In this document: one piece after another, positions 51,282-59,458 of the stretch
How positions within the stretch are numbered: the first letter of the stretch is position 1
Layout of the letters: each line of letters begins with the position of its first letter
Assembly: GCA_016719225.1 (NCBI GenBank)
Contig: JADKAN010000001.1
Span: forward strand, 434,001 to 498,000
DNA: 64,000 nt
DNA from: Flavobacteriales bacterium
GTDB lineage: Bacteria > Bacteroidota > Bacteroidia > Flavobacteriales_F > PHOS-HE28
Direction of reading: 5' to 3'
Program-made: the position numbers and the translations under genes
The notes under the pieces: model-generated
Database searches by the model: none
What the model saw: the letters and a program-made list of their open reading frames with translations, nothing else
Told to the model about the DNA's origin: nothing

Positions 51282-52223
51282 CTACTTCGTCTCCGGTGGA
51301 AATACGATTCCCCAATTTGAAACATAGTCCTTCAAATGACCTAAGCCGACCTCTGCTCTCCATTCATCAACTTTCGTTTCGTCCAGAAGCGGATAAGGCT
51401 CGTAGGTATTCGTTTCCGAATTGAAACGAATTTGTGATCCGTATTTTTGCGGTTTGTTTTCGCTGACCTGTATGCGGTCATACATTAACGCATAGCTTTC
51501 CCAGCTTGCTTCGTTCTCTTTACACAACTTTTCTATTGTCGGCAAATACTTTTTCTGTTGATCTGTATCCCAATGTTGAATAACTAGGAAAGCTGCACCC
51601 GCTGCGTCTTCGCCAACGACAGAATTTTTTGGCCACCCTTTAGTTTCGATAAGCTGCACGAGCTCTTGTCGATTCTCGGCGTCGAGCCCTTCTTTTAATT
51701 TCCACAATGCACGAGAAACGGACGAATTTTTTCCTATTTTATCTTCCGCAAGGTTAATGCAGTCGTAATAGGCTTGATCCGTCGCCCGCATATGCCAAAG
51801 TCGTTTTGCATACTCTACATCTTTGTATGGATCGCCATTTCTTTTTTGAATGAGGGAAATTAGGTTTGCTTCAAACTCATCCCACCTTTTGTCCTTGCGC
51901 AAATTCAAGAAGTCAGGGTCGCAAAAAGCATTCGGTGAAATGTCCTGTGCAAGTGCCAAGTACTTAAATGCAGAATCGATCTGCTCGTCGACTGAAAGAG
52001 CGCAAGCATAATTGTAGTTCCTCCGGAAGTTTCGTCCTTCCTCTTTTTGCATAAGCTTGAAATATTCGATCGCACCTTTCAGGTCCCCAAGTTTTCGCAA
52101 ACTGTCAGCAGGGTTGTAGAATGTAATGATAGTGTCACCATTGATCACGGTCGTGACACTTGTCTGCGCGAACACTGTGCTTTTCAGCAAGAGAAAGGTG
52201 AAGGCGAGAAGAATGTTTTTCAT
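51282..52223 (-). CDS. Secreted DUF6624-domain protein with TPR-like N-terminal part
   Basis: A 313-residue protein with a signal peptide (MKNILLAFTFLLLKSTVFAQ), a short TPR-like region (SLRKLGDLKGAIEYFKLMQKEEGRNFRRNYNYACALSV) and a C-terminal DUF6624 domain: GWPKNSVVGEDAAGAAFLVIQHWDTDQQKKYLPTIEKL ... YALMYDRIQVSENKPQKYGSQI. The function of DUF6624 is unknown. The gene is visibly AT-richer than the core genes. Directly upstream of its ATG lies a fragment of a tyrosine recombinase. Confidence 0.8.
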   Translation of the reverse strand: MKNILLAFTFLLLKSTVFAQTSVTTVINGDTIITFYNPADSLRKLGDLKGAIEYFKLMQKEEGRNFRRNYNYACALSVDEQIDSAFKYLALAQDISPNAFCDPDFLNLRKDKRWDEFEANLISLIQKRNGDPYKDVEYAKRLWHMRATDQAYYDCINLAEDKIGKNSSVSRALWKLKEGLDAENRQELVQLIETKGWPKNSVVGEDAAGAAFLVIQHWDTDQQKKYLPTIEKLCKENEASWESYALMYDRIQVSENKPQKYGSQIRFNSETNTYEPYPLLDETKVDEWRAEVGLGHLKDYVSNWGIVFPPETK

Positions 52224-52232
52224 GACGCTGTT

Positions 52233-52268
52233 TTGCAGATGAGTCGCGAAGCTATGGCGCAGGCAATG
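52233..52268 (-). pseudogene. Tyrosine-recombinase (integrase) motif remnant
   Basis: Twelve codons in frame with, and just upstream of, the DUF6624 gene read HCLRHSFATHLQ. This is the box II HxLRHxxAxxL motif of tyrosine recombinases and XerC/D-like integrases, here without the rest of the gene. It may be a scar of an integrase that once stood here. Confidence 0.55.
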
Positions 52269-52314
52269 CAAGATAAGAGACCATACGCCCCCATCGCTCC
52301 GCAAGCCCGATCAC

Positions 52315-52565
52315 TGGCGCGCCTGCCTGCCTTTGGCAGGGGAGTTAGGCCGACCGAGACATATCGGAATGATACCTCCGGAAAACAGCCGTCCTCCCGT
52401 GCCATCCGATACCCACCCACACTCCGGCGCGGGAGTTAGGCCGACCGATACCTCCGGCTAACAGCCGTCCTCCCGTGCCATCCGATACCCACCCACACTC
52501 CGGCGCGGGAGTTAGGCCGACTTATACCTCCGGCAAATAGCCGTCCTCCCGTGCCATCTGATACC
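52315..52565 (+). repeat. REP-like repeat cluster 3 (three core units)
   Basis: Three tandem core units, with GTTAGGCC at 52344, 52435 and 52511, directly upstream of the RAYT gene. Units two and three are about 76 bp and differ at few positions. Each opens with ACTCC-GGCGCG-GGAGT, a 5-bp stem. The first has the inserted CCTGCC-TTT-GGCAGG hairpin. The whole 395-bp gap up to 52618 is made of this cluster and the integrase remnant. Confidence 0.85.
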
Positions 52566-52618
52566 TTCGACAAAGCAGCGGTCCCCGTGCCGGACCCAAA
52601 GGCTACTACCTTCCCCAC

Positions 52619-53155
52619 ATGAGCCGCAAATACAAATTCCATGACCCGGCGGGAGTGTACTTCATCTCCTTCGCAACCGTGGATTGGATCGATGTCCTCA
52701 CCAGATCGGATTACAAGGACATCATTGTGGAAAGCCTCAAATTCTGCCAAGCCAAGAAAGGATTGCTGCTGTACGAATGGGTCATCATGACCAACCATGT
52801 GCATCTTCTGGCTGCTGCCCGTGAAGGTTTTTCCATGTCCGACATTATGCGCGACCTGAAGAAATTCACCAGCGGGAATATCCATACGGCGATCAAGGAA
52901 CATCCGGGTGAAAGCCGTCGGAAATGGATGCTGGGTTTGCTGAGACAGGCCGGTATTCAGAACAAGCAGAATGCTTCCTTCCAGCTTTGGCAGCAGAACA
53001 ACCATCCGTTGGCAGTGACCAAGCCAGCCGAGGTGGAACGTGTGGTGGACTACATCCAGATGAATCCCGTGAAGGAATGCATCGTTGATAGACCGGAGGC
53101 GTACTGCTACTCTTCAGCCTATGAACCCGGAATGTTGAAGTTGGACCGTGTTTAG
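52619..53155 (+). CDS. REP-associated tyrosine transposase (RAYT, IS200-like Y1 family)
   Basis: A 178-residue Y1 transposase. The HUH motif is TNHVHLL (His60, His62) and the catalytic tyrosine is likely Tyr145 in RVVDYIQMNPVK; WVIMTNHVH and FQLWQQNNHP are typical of the RAYT branch. RAYTs act on single-stranded hairpin DNA and are linked to the spread of REP sequences rather than to their own movement. Three REP-like core units lie just upstream and further copies downstream, as expected for a RAYT and its substrates. Confidence 0.92.
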   Translation: MSRKYKFHDPAGVYFISFATVDWIDVLTRSDYKDIIVESLKFCQAKKGLLLYEWVIMTNHVHLLAAAREGFSMSDIMRDLKKFTSGNIHTAIKEHPGESRRKWMLGLLRQAGIQNKQNASFQLWQQNNHPLAVTKPAEVERVVDYIQMNPVKECIVDRPEAYCYSSAYEPGMLKLDRV

Positions 53156-53158
53156 TGT

Positions 53159-53683
53159 GTGGTGTGGAGACGAAGTCTCCCATGCATCGAGATCCATTCG
53201 TTGGTCGGCACGAGACATCCGCCCACTGGAGCGCATAGTTCTGGAAGCGGAAGTCTCGCGCCAGAATGAATGGTCTCTCCGAAAACCCCGGCGCCGGAGT
53301 TAGGCCTTCCGATACATATCGGAACGATTCCTCCGGCAAACAGCCGTCCTCCTGTGGCATCCGATCCTCTCCGAGCATAGTTCTGGAAGCGGAAGTCTCG
53401 CGCCAAGAGGGGGTAGTGTTTGGTGTGGAGACGAACTCTCCCAAGGTGGAGACGAAGTCTCCCATGCATCGAGATCCATTCGTTGGTCGGCACGAGACAT
53501 CCGCCCACTGGAGCGCATAGTTCTGGAAGCGGAAGTCTCGCGCCAGAATGAATGGTCTCTCCGAAAACCCCGGCGCGGGAGTTAGGCCGACCGATACCTC
53601 CGGCAAACAGCCGTCCTCCCGTGCCATCCGATACTCTCCGAGCCGAGTTCTGGAAGCGGAAGTCTCGCGCCAAGAGGGCTAAG
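53159..53683 (+). repeat. REP-like repeat cluster 4 (two long units)
   Basis: A ~120-bp block beginning with the hairpin GGAGAC-GAA-GTCTCC (53166-53180) is repeated almost exactly at 53448-53462 and on. In each block CGAGACATCCGC pairs with GCGGAAGTCTCG about 35 bases later, making a long stem. Each block leads into a core unit (GTTAGGCC at 53299 and 53581) and ends in GGAAGTCTCGCGCCAAGAGG. This fills the 535-bp gap downstream of the RAYT gene; the minus-strand open frames here are translated repeats. Confidence 0.85.
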
Positions 53684-53690
53684 ATATGGT

Positions 53691-54122
53691 TCATTTAGGA
53701 GCGAAAAAAAGTCCCGATAATATAGTCAGTATAACACCTAATACTGATCCAATAAATATGTGAAGTAGCGTATGTTTTAAATTTCTGTTCTGTAGAATAA
53801 GATTCTTCTTGGTAAGAAGGTCGATTTCATCTCGAAGTGCTTTAAACTCTTCTTTGGATTTCAAGAATGAAGTGTACGATCCATGTTTTTGTATGATTTG
53901 AATGCCATATGCTGTTAATCTCAGGCCAGTATCGCTGGCATCATAAAGGTCCACAACCTCAACAATTTTATTTTTTATTATTGATATGACTCTCGCTTCC
54001 TGAACTTTGTCTAACTCAAGTCCATTCGGTTTTAAAATCTCTTTATGCAGAGATGTTCCATGTTGGCTATGCTTGCCATGTAATGTTGTTAATATTACAT
54101 CGATTAGCTCTGTGTCTGTCAT
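53691..54122 (-). CDS. Small protein with C-terminal membrane segment, unknown function
   Basis: A 143-residue protein (MTDTELIDVILTTLHGKHSQHG). The first 75 residues read like a small winged-helix-type domain (ILKPNGLELDKVQEARVISIIKNKIVEVVDLYDASDTGLRLTAYGIQII), then a coiled region (EEFKALRDEIDLLTKKNLILQ) and a C-terminal membrane helix (LLHIFIGSVLGVILTILSGLFF). I recognise no family. The gene is AT-rich compared with core genes, which suggests transfer. Confidence 0.6.
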   Translation of the reverse strand: MTDTELIDVILTTLHGKHSQHGTSLHKEILKPNGLELDKVQEARVISIIKNKIVEVVDLYDASDTGLRLTAYGIQIIQKHGSYTSFLKSKEEFKALRDEIDLLTKKNLILQNRNLKHTLLHIFIGSVLGVILTILSGLFFAPK

Positions 54123-54258
54123 CTATTGATGAGGCATGTTGGTAATTACAGTTTCATTAAGATTCTTCAACTCGCACTGGCATTCGCGCTCGTGTGTTTG
54201 CAAACGCTTCTCATCCTGAACTGCAGTTGTCACTCACGGCTGAAAGTTAGAAGAATTG

Positions 54259-54281
54259 AAATGGCCCGAGCTCGGCCATTT
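54259..54281 (-). terminator. Hairpin after the 107-residue gene
   Basis: AAATGGC (54259-54265) and GCCATTT (54275-54281) enclose a further short CGAG/CTCG pairing. It lies 20 bp downstream of the stop of the minus-strand gene at 54301, so it may end that transcript, though no clear T-run follows. The remaining 178-bp gap shows nothing else. Confidence 0.4.
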
Positions 54282-54300
54282 GTGTGAGCGAGGTGGGGGC

Positions 54301-54624
54301 TCATAGGTTCGAGATTGACCTGCCGAGTACTTTTTCTAATCTTTTGATTGTCGCGGCCTTCACCTCTTGAAATGTTGCGAGGAAATGGGCCAAGCCTTCG
54401 GCGGTTATGTCCTTTTCGGCTGCCGATCCAAACAATCGTGAGCGCTCGTCTTTGTTGAATATTCTTGGTGTGTCACCGAGAAAATATTCTGGATCGGTAT
54501 CGCACATAATGTCCTCAATTTTGAGGCTATTCGCATGGATGTATCCATAGTCATCTCCATTGGCATGTGCGATCTGACTACAGAGTGGTTTGATGCGCTC
54601 CCATTGTTCTTCTGTTAGTTCCAT
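54301..54624 (-). CDS. Hypothetical protein
   Basis: A 107-residue soluble, acidic protein (MELTEEQWERIKPLCSQIAHANGDDYGYIHANSLKIEDIMCDTDPEYFLGD). It matches no family I recognise. Its codon use is AT-rich like its neighbours. It lies 54 bp downstream of the HEPN-motif gene on the same strand and may be co-transcribed with it. Confidence 0.55.
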   Translation of the reverse strand: MELTEEQWERIKPLCSQIAHANGDDYGYIHANSLKIEDIMCDTDPEYFLGDTPRIFNKDERSRLFGSAAEKDITAEGLAHFLATFQEVKAATIKRLEKVLGRSISNL

Positions 54625-54678
54625 GTCCTTGCTTTTTTAAAACTCCCACACGGTTTTTCTTCGAGGATAGTTTATGAT

Positions 54679-55296
54679 TCAAGATGAGTGCTGTCTCATA
54701 AACAGGTTAACACCTTCAAGCATGAGTTTAATGCGGTTCCGATCTTCGACGTTATTCCAATGTCCATGCGCCGCATCATTTCGCGTGCCTCCCCATGAAA
54801 TAATATCTTTCCCATCCTGTTTGCTGATAAGTTCAAGTTCTCGCAGGCGTTGAGCATACGCGTCAATGCTGTTCTTTATTTTCGTCAAATCGGTTCCTTG
54901 TTCCTCTAGCCAATTTCTTAAAAATTCTTCTAGTGAAGCACCAATGATTACAGCTGGAGCGGCTGGATGAACTTTACTATCCATTAGTAGTCTCTCAGCC
55001 TGTTCCAAATAATCTGAAACTGTGTCTATTTGAATTCCTCTTTCAAGGGAAATACTTCTAAGCAATCCGCTTTTTACGTATTCGCAAAACGCTCTTAGTA
55101 CTGACTGAACAGTGATGTTAGTGCCATTTGAATTTGGACTCAATTTTAAATCTTTTAATTGATTCAGGAAGTGATTGTCCTTGCCACCGTATGTTGAAAG
55201 AAACTGCTTTGCTTGAGCCAGTCCTCCAGCCGTGTTGCCTGCTGATGCCTCCTTTATGATTCTTTCGGCCTGTGCAACAAGTTCTTCCTGATTCAT
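54679..55296 (-). CDS. Protein with HEPN-like RNxxxH motif
   Basis: A 205-residue helical protein. The C-terminal half (DYLEQAERLLMDSKVHPAAPAVIIGASLEEFLRNWLEEQG ... ISWGGTRNDAAHGHWNNVEDRNRIKLMLEGVNLF) looks like a HEPN/DUF4145-type domain, with the motif RNDAAH at 172-177, the R-X4-H signature of HEPN ribonucleases. HEPN proteins act in toxin-antitoxin, abortive infection and RNA processing. No MNT nucleotidyltransferase partner is adjacent. AT-rich; sits at the end of the accessory zone. A 194-bp gap without recognised features lies between it and emrB. Confidence 0.65.
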   Translation of the reverse strand: MNQEELVAQAERIIKEASAGNTAGGLAQAKQFLSTYGGKDNHFLNQLKDLKLSPNSNGTNITVQSVLRAFCEYVKSGLLRSISLERGIQIDTVSDYLEQAERLLMDSKVHPAAPAVIIGASLEEFLRNWLEEQGTDLTKIKNSIDAYAQRLRELELISKQDGKDIISWGGTRNDAAHGHWNNVEDRNRIKLMLEGVNLFMRQHSS

Positions 55297-55490
55297 GTTT
55301 TCGAAATGCTCCTAACGAATTGTGTTTTACCGGCTGTAGGTTGCTTTGAGCTAAAAGGAGAACAAAGCCTGATTTTTCTACCGGATTGAGGCAGACCAAG
55401 CGCCAAAGTTGATTTGAACTTTAGCCATTGGAAGCGAAGATAGCGGATGTCCGCCATTCGTTACTTTCCGCCTTCTTCAATGCGGAGCGC

Positions 55491-57080
55491 CTACTCATGC
55501 GCCATAACAACCTTCACCCCGACCTTCGGCTTCTTGTACTTCACGAAGAACACCAACGGCAAGCAGGCCAAGGTGAGCACGCCTACCAGCAGGAACACGT
55601 CGTTGTAGGCGATCAGGTTGTACTGTTTCCACACGGTCATTTGCAGCGCGCGGTAGGCCATGTCCGTGGCTTCGCCCAGCGAATGGCCGGTGCCTAGGAA
55701 GTTCTGGGTGAAGCCGGCGAGACGGTCCTGTGTGGCGGGATCGTAGATGTTCACGTTGCCGAGCAGGGCGTTGTTGTGTACAGCGCCGCGATCGGTGAGG
55801 AAGATGTTCAGTCCTGCGATGCCCGCTGCGCCGCCGATCTGGCGGACCATGTTGGTGATGCCTGCGGCCTGCCCGATGTCAGCGCCCTTCATGCCTTGCA
55901 GGCAGATGGTGAGGATGGGGCCCATCATCATGCCCATGCCCACGCCGCGCAGGATGAACGGCCAGAAGAAGCTGCCCTCGCTGCTTCCGGGCGAGCTGCT
56001 GCCCATGAGGAAGGCGAAGGCGAAGACGATGATGATGCCCGAACCCATGATGAGGCGCGGGTCCACGCCCTTGCCGAGCCAGCGGCCCACTAAGCCCATG
56101 GATACGCCGGTGGCCAGCGCGCCGGGGATCATGAACATCCCCGTCATCAGCGGGGTCCAGCCCAGGCCGATCTGCACGAAGAGCGGGAAGACGAACACGG
56201 TGCCCATCAAAACCAGCCCGAGCACTGCATTGAGGATCGTGCCGATCGGCATGTTGCCCTCCATCACGAGCTTCACGTTCACAGCAGGATGGGCCGTATT
56301 CCATTCCCACCAAACGAACATGATAAGACCGAAGGCGGAAATGATGCTGAGAACCGTGATCAACGGGCTGTTGAACCAATCGTCCTTCGCGCCCTCTTCC
56401 AGCACATACTGTAACGTGCTCACGCCGATGACCAGGAAGGCGACCCCCCAATAGTCGATCTTCTTCGGTTTCACCGCTCCGGGCCTATCGTGCACGTAAT
56501 TCCACGACAGGTAAGCGGCGAGCATGCCCACGGGGATGTTCACCAGGAAGATCCAGTGCCAGCTGAAGCTGTCCGTGAGATATCCGCCGAGCGTTGGCCC
56601 GATGGTGGGCCCGATCATCACGCCCATTCCGAAGATGGCGTTGGCCATGCTGATCTTCTCCGGAGGATAGGCCCCCACGATGATGGTCTGTGCTGAGGTA
56701 AGAAGACCGCCGCCGCCGAGCCCTTGGATGAAGCGCCAGAGAATGATCTCGTTGAGGCTGTGCGCCATGCCGCAGAAGGCCGAAGCAGCCGTGAAGATGA
56801 TGATACTGATGGTGAAATAGTTACGCCGTCCGAAAAGGTCGGAGAACATGCCCGCCAACGGGATCATGATCACGTTGCTGACGGCATAGGCGGTGACCAC
56901 CCAAGCGATCTCCACCGTGGTGGCACCGATACTCCCGGCGATCTCACGTAGCGAAACGTTGACGATGCTGATATCGATCAACTGAAGCATGGCCGCGATG
57001 ATGGCCGCGGTCACCACCATGGTGCGCGCGGTCCCTGGCGGGTATTCCGCCACGCGTTCCGCTGTTTCCACCTTGGCCAT
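55491..57080 (-). CDS. emrB: DHA2-family multidrug MFS transporter (EmrB-like)
   Basis: A 529-residue, 14-segment transporter: IDISIVNVSLREIAG in segment 1, GMFSDLFGRRNYF (motif A), RFIQGLGGGGLLTSAQTIIVGAYP and GPTIGPTLGGYLTDSFSWHWIFLVNIPVG (motif C). It is the inner-membrane part of an EmrAB-TolC-type tripartite pump whose other parts are the next three genes upstream. Its ATG lies 4 bp after the HlyD stop. A second DHA2 transporter without partners is at 44.2 kb. Confidence 0.93.
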   Translation of the reverse strand: MAKVETAERVAEYPPGTARTMVVTAAIIAAMLQLIDISIVNVSLREIAGSIGATTVEIAWVVTAYAVSNVIMIPLAGMFSDLFGRRNYFTISIIIFTAASAFCGMAHSLNEIILWRFIQGLGGGGLLTSAQTIIVGAYPPEKISMANAIFGMGVMIGPTIGPTLGGYLTDSFSWHWIFLVNIPVGMLAAYLSWNYVHDRPGAVKPKKIDYWGVAFLVIGVSTLQYVLEEGAKDDWFNSPLITVLSIISAFGLIMFVWWEWNTAHPAVNVKLVMEGNMPIGTILNAVLGLVLMGTVFVFPLFVQIGLGWTPLMTGMFMIPGALATGVSMGLVGRWLGKGVDPRLIMGSGIIIVFAFAFLMGSSSPGSSEGSFFWPFILRGVGMGMMMGPILTICLQGMKGADIGQAAGITNMVRQIGGAAGIAGLNIFLTDRGAVHNNALLGNVNIYDPATQDRLAGFTQNFLGTGHSLGEATDMAYRALQMTVWKQYNLIAYNDVFLLVGVLTLACLPLVFFVKYKKPKVGVKVVMAHE

Positions 57081-57083
57081 GGA

Positions 57084-58178
57084 TCAGCTCTTGGTGTTGA
57101 CGTCCACGGTCACACTGAGGCCAGGAGCGAGCAGCACGGTGCTATCCTGCGAGGAGTCCAGATCGATGCGAACGCTCAGGCGTTGTGTCACCTTGACGAA
57201 GTTGCCCGTGGCATTGTCCGGCGGGAGCAAGCTGAAGCGCGCACCAGTGGCTCCGCCAAGCGAGGAAACGCGTCCTTCCAGCTTGAGGCCCGGGTAGGCA
57301 TCAACCACCACTTTAACGGGTTGGCCTGGTCTCAGATCCTCCAGTTGCGTCTCCTTGAAGTTGGCCGTTACCCAGATGTCGTTCATGTCCACCGCTGCAC
57401 ACACAGGTGATCCAACGGTGATGTATTGTCCGGGTTCCACGGATTTCTTGCTGATGATGCCAGCAAAAGGTGCAGTGATCACGGTGTTCCCCAAGCGTAT
57501 CCGGGCCAGCTTCACTTCGGCTTCGCGCTGCGCGACCATGGCCTTGGCCAAAGCGATCTGTGCTTCCTGGGCCTTGGCCTGTGAGCGTGATCCCCCTGCC
57601 ATGGCTTGTGATGCTCCGGTCTGCTTCTTCGCCATTTCCACTTGTGCCTTGGCCACCTCAACTTCTGCCTTCATCGCATCCACCTGTTGCGGTGTAGCGG
57701 CGTTGTCCTTGGCCATGGCATCAACACGCGCCATGTCCTGTTGGGCTTTCCAGAGTTTCGTCTCCGCCGTGGAAATGCTTTCCTTGGAAGCGAGGCTGTT
57801 CAACGAACTGGCATTGGCATTCTGGTCGGCCATGCTGCTTCCTGCCTTGGCGGCTGCCAAGCTGGCTTCGGCATTGGCCAAAGCGGCTTCGGATTGGGTC
57901 ACCATGGCGGCATAATCGTCGCTGCGGATGATCGCGAGCGTGTCGCCTTTATTCACGCGCTGGTTGTCAGTGAAAAGCACCGCGTCGACATAGCCGGTCA
58001 CGGCTGTACGGATGGGAACAATGTTGCCGTCCAGTTGCGCGTTGTCCGTTTTCTCATGTCCCATCGAGAGGATGAAGTACACGATACCGGCTATCACCGC
58101 CAACACACCCAGCCCGATCAGCAATTTCTTGCGCTTCGGGTTCGACTTCTTCTCTTGTGCTTCTTCTTGCGTTGCCAT
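57084..58178 (-). CDS. emrA: HlyD/EmrA-family membrane fusion protein
   Basis: A 364-residue periplasmic adaptor. One N-terminal membrane helix (KKLLIGLGVLAVIAGIVYFILSM) is followed by the lipoyl-like half-motif (DGNIVPIRTAVTGYVDAVLFTDNQRVNKGDTLAII), a long Ala-rich alpha-helical hairpin (~residues 85-200) and the second lipoyl half and beta-barrel (TVITAPFAGIISKKSVEPGQYITVGSP). It links the EmrB-like pump to the TolC-like channel. Confidence 0.92.
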   Translation of the reverse strand: MATQEEAQEKKSNPKRKKLLIGLGVLAVIAGIVYFILSMGHEKTDNAQLDGNIVPIRTAVTGYVDAVLFTDNQRVNKGDTLAIIRSDDYAAMVTQSEAALANAEASLAAAKAGSSMADQNANASSLNSLASKESISTAETKLWKAQQDMARVDAMAKDNAATPQQVDAMKAEVEVAKAQVEMAKKQTGASQAMAGGSRSQAKAQEAQIALAKAMVAQREAEVKLARIRLGNTVITAPFAGIISKKSVEPGQYITVGSPVCAAVDMNDIWVTANFKETQLEDLRPGQPVKVVVDAYPGLKLEGRVSSLGGATGARFSLLPPDNATGNFVKVTQRLSVRIDLDSSQDSTVLLAPGLSVTVDVNTKS

Positions 58179-58198
58179 GTGATGTTCCGCGCTGCGGC

Positions 58199-59458
58199 TC
58201 AGTTTCCTTGTGTCAGTTGGTGGTCTATGCGGGCCATTACCGCTTGAATGCGGTGCAGCTCCAAGTTGAGCTTGGCTTGGTCCTGTGCGTTCTGGTAGGT
58301 CACGTAATCCTGTGCGGTGATCACTCCGTTCTCCAGTTGGCTGGAGGCGGCTTCGCGCACGAACGTTTTGCTGGCAACGATGCCGGAATCCAGTTCGGCG
58401 ATCCGGTCGAGCTTCACGATCTCTTTTTCCTCCTTATCAAGGTCCGCGGCCTGCTGCATTTCGAACTGGCGTTTGCGGTCCTCGATAAGGTTCTGTTGGA
58501 TCAGGTTCTCCTTCAACTGTTTTCCCTGCGTGTAATAGCCGGCGATGTTCCACGTGAGGCCAGCACCCACGATACCATAGACGCGGAAGTCGTTGTTGAG
58601 GAAGTTGAATCCAGGCCGGCCGTAGTAGCCGTTGCCGAAGGCCCTGAGGTGCGGTAGGTTTCCTTTTTTCAGCAGTTCCGCCTGAAGGTCAGCACTGCTC
58701 TGTTGTAGGCTGAAGGCGGTGAGTTCTGGACGTGTGCCGCTGCCTTTCGGGGCAGGTGCGTCCGGAAGGGCGAAGGTCATGGTGGTGTCCATGGGCAGCG
58801 CCGTCCAGATGGAGAGCGCACTCACGGTCTGTGCCAAGGTGGTCTCGGCGGTAACGATCTGCTGCTCCGTGGCCAAGGCCTCCGCCTTCAACACTTCTTC
58901 ATTGCTCTTTAAGGACACGCCGTTCCGCACCGCGGAAGCCACTTGCTTCAGGCGTGATGCGATATCGTTCGCCCGGGAATGCAGGATCTTCAATCCGGCC
59001 TGTTGCTGAAGCACGCCAGCGTAAAGTTGGTCCACTTGTCGCTTCACGTTCAGCAGTGCCACATCAGCCTGCGCCGCCTGTGCTTGGGCATTGGTGAGCG
59101 CGATCTCCCGTTGGGCATGGGTGGCGCCGAATTCATAGATCGTCTGCTGTACTTCGAAGCCCGCGTGGTACTGGTCCTTGGAAATGATGATCGCTGGAAA
59201 ACCAAGAGCGCTGAGGTCGAACTCGGTGACCTCGCTCTGGTAGGTGCCCTGTGCCACGGCCTTCACCTGCGGGAGCCACGCATTGTTGACGCTCTTGGCG
59301 CGCAGCGTACCGGCGTCCAAATAGAGTTGCTTTTCCGTGGTGGTGGGGGAGTTGGCCAACGCAGCTTGCCGTACCTGCTCCAAAGTGATGGTGTTCTGCG
59401 CCGAAAGCACCGTAGCGCTCAGCAAGATGACAAGGGATGGGATCCGGGCACTGTTCAT
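58199..59458 (-). CDS. TolC-family outer-membrane channel protein
   Basis: A 419-residue protein with a signal peptide (MNSARIPSLVILLSATVLSAQ) and the TolC/OEP arrangement of two helical-hairpin repeats (ITLEQVRQAALANSPTTTEKQLYLDAG ... and NLIQQNLIEDRKRQFEMQQAADLDKEEKEIVKLD). It forms the outer-membrane duct of the efflux complex. The start overlaps the tetR stop by 4 bp. Confidence 0.9.
   Translation of the reverse strand: MNSARIPSLVILLSATVLSAQNTITLEQVRQAALANSPTTTEKQLYLDAGTLRAKSVNNAWLPQVKAVAQGTYQSEVTEFDLSALGFPAIIISKDQYHAGFEVQQTIYEFGATHAQREIALTNAQAQAAQADVALLNVKRQVDQLYAGVLQQQAGLKILHSRANDIASRLKQVASAVRNGVSLKSNEEVLKAEALATEQQIVTAETTLAQTVSALSIWTALPMDTTMTFALPDAPAPKGSGTRPELTAFSLQQSSADLQAELLKKGNLPHLRAFGNGYYGRPGFNFLNNDFRVYGIVGAGLTWNIAGYYTQGKQLKENLIQQNLIEDRKRQFEMQQAADLDKEEKEIVKLDRIAELDSGIVASKTFVREAASSQLENGVITAQDYVTYQNAQDQAKLNLELHRIQAVMARIDHQLTQGN

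Noticed and set aside
49195..53683. CRISPR array
   Set aside because: Repeat units are long, irregularly spaced, contain hairpins and have no spacers of constant length; no cas genes are near.
52893..53694. Minus-strand open frames of 180-244 codons around the RAYT 3' end
   Set aside because: They are translations of the REP-like repeats, with the same peptide (SWHARDF, FRFQN types) recurring.
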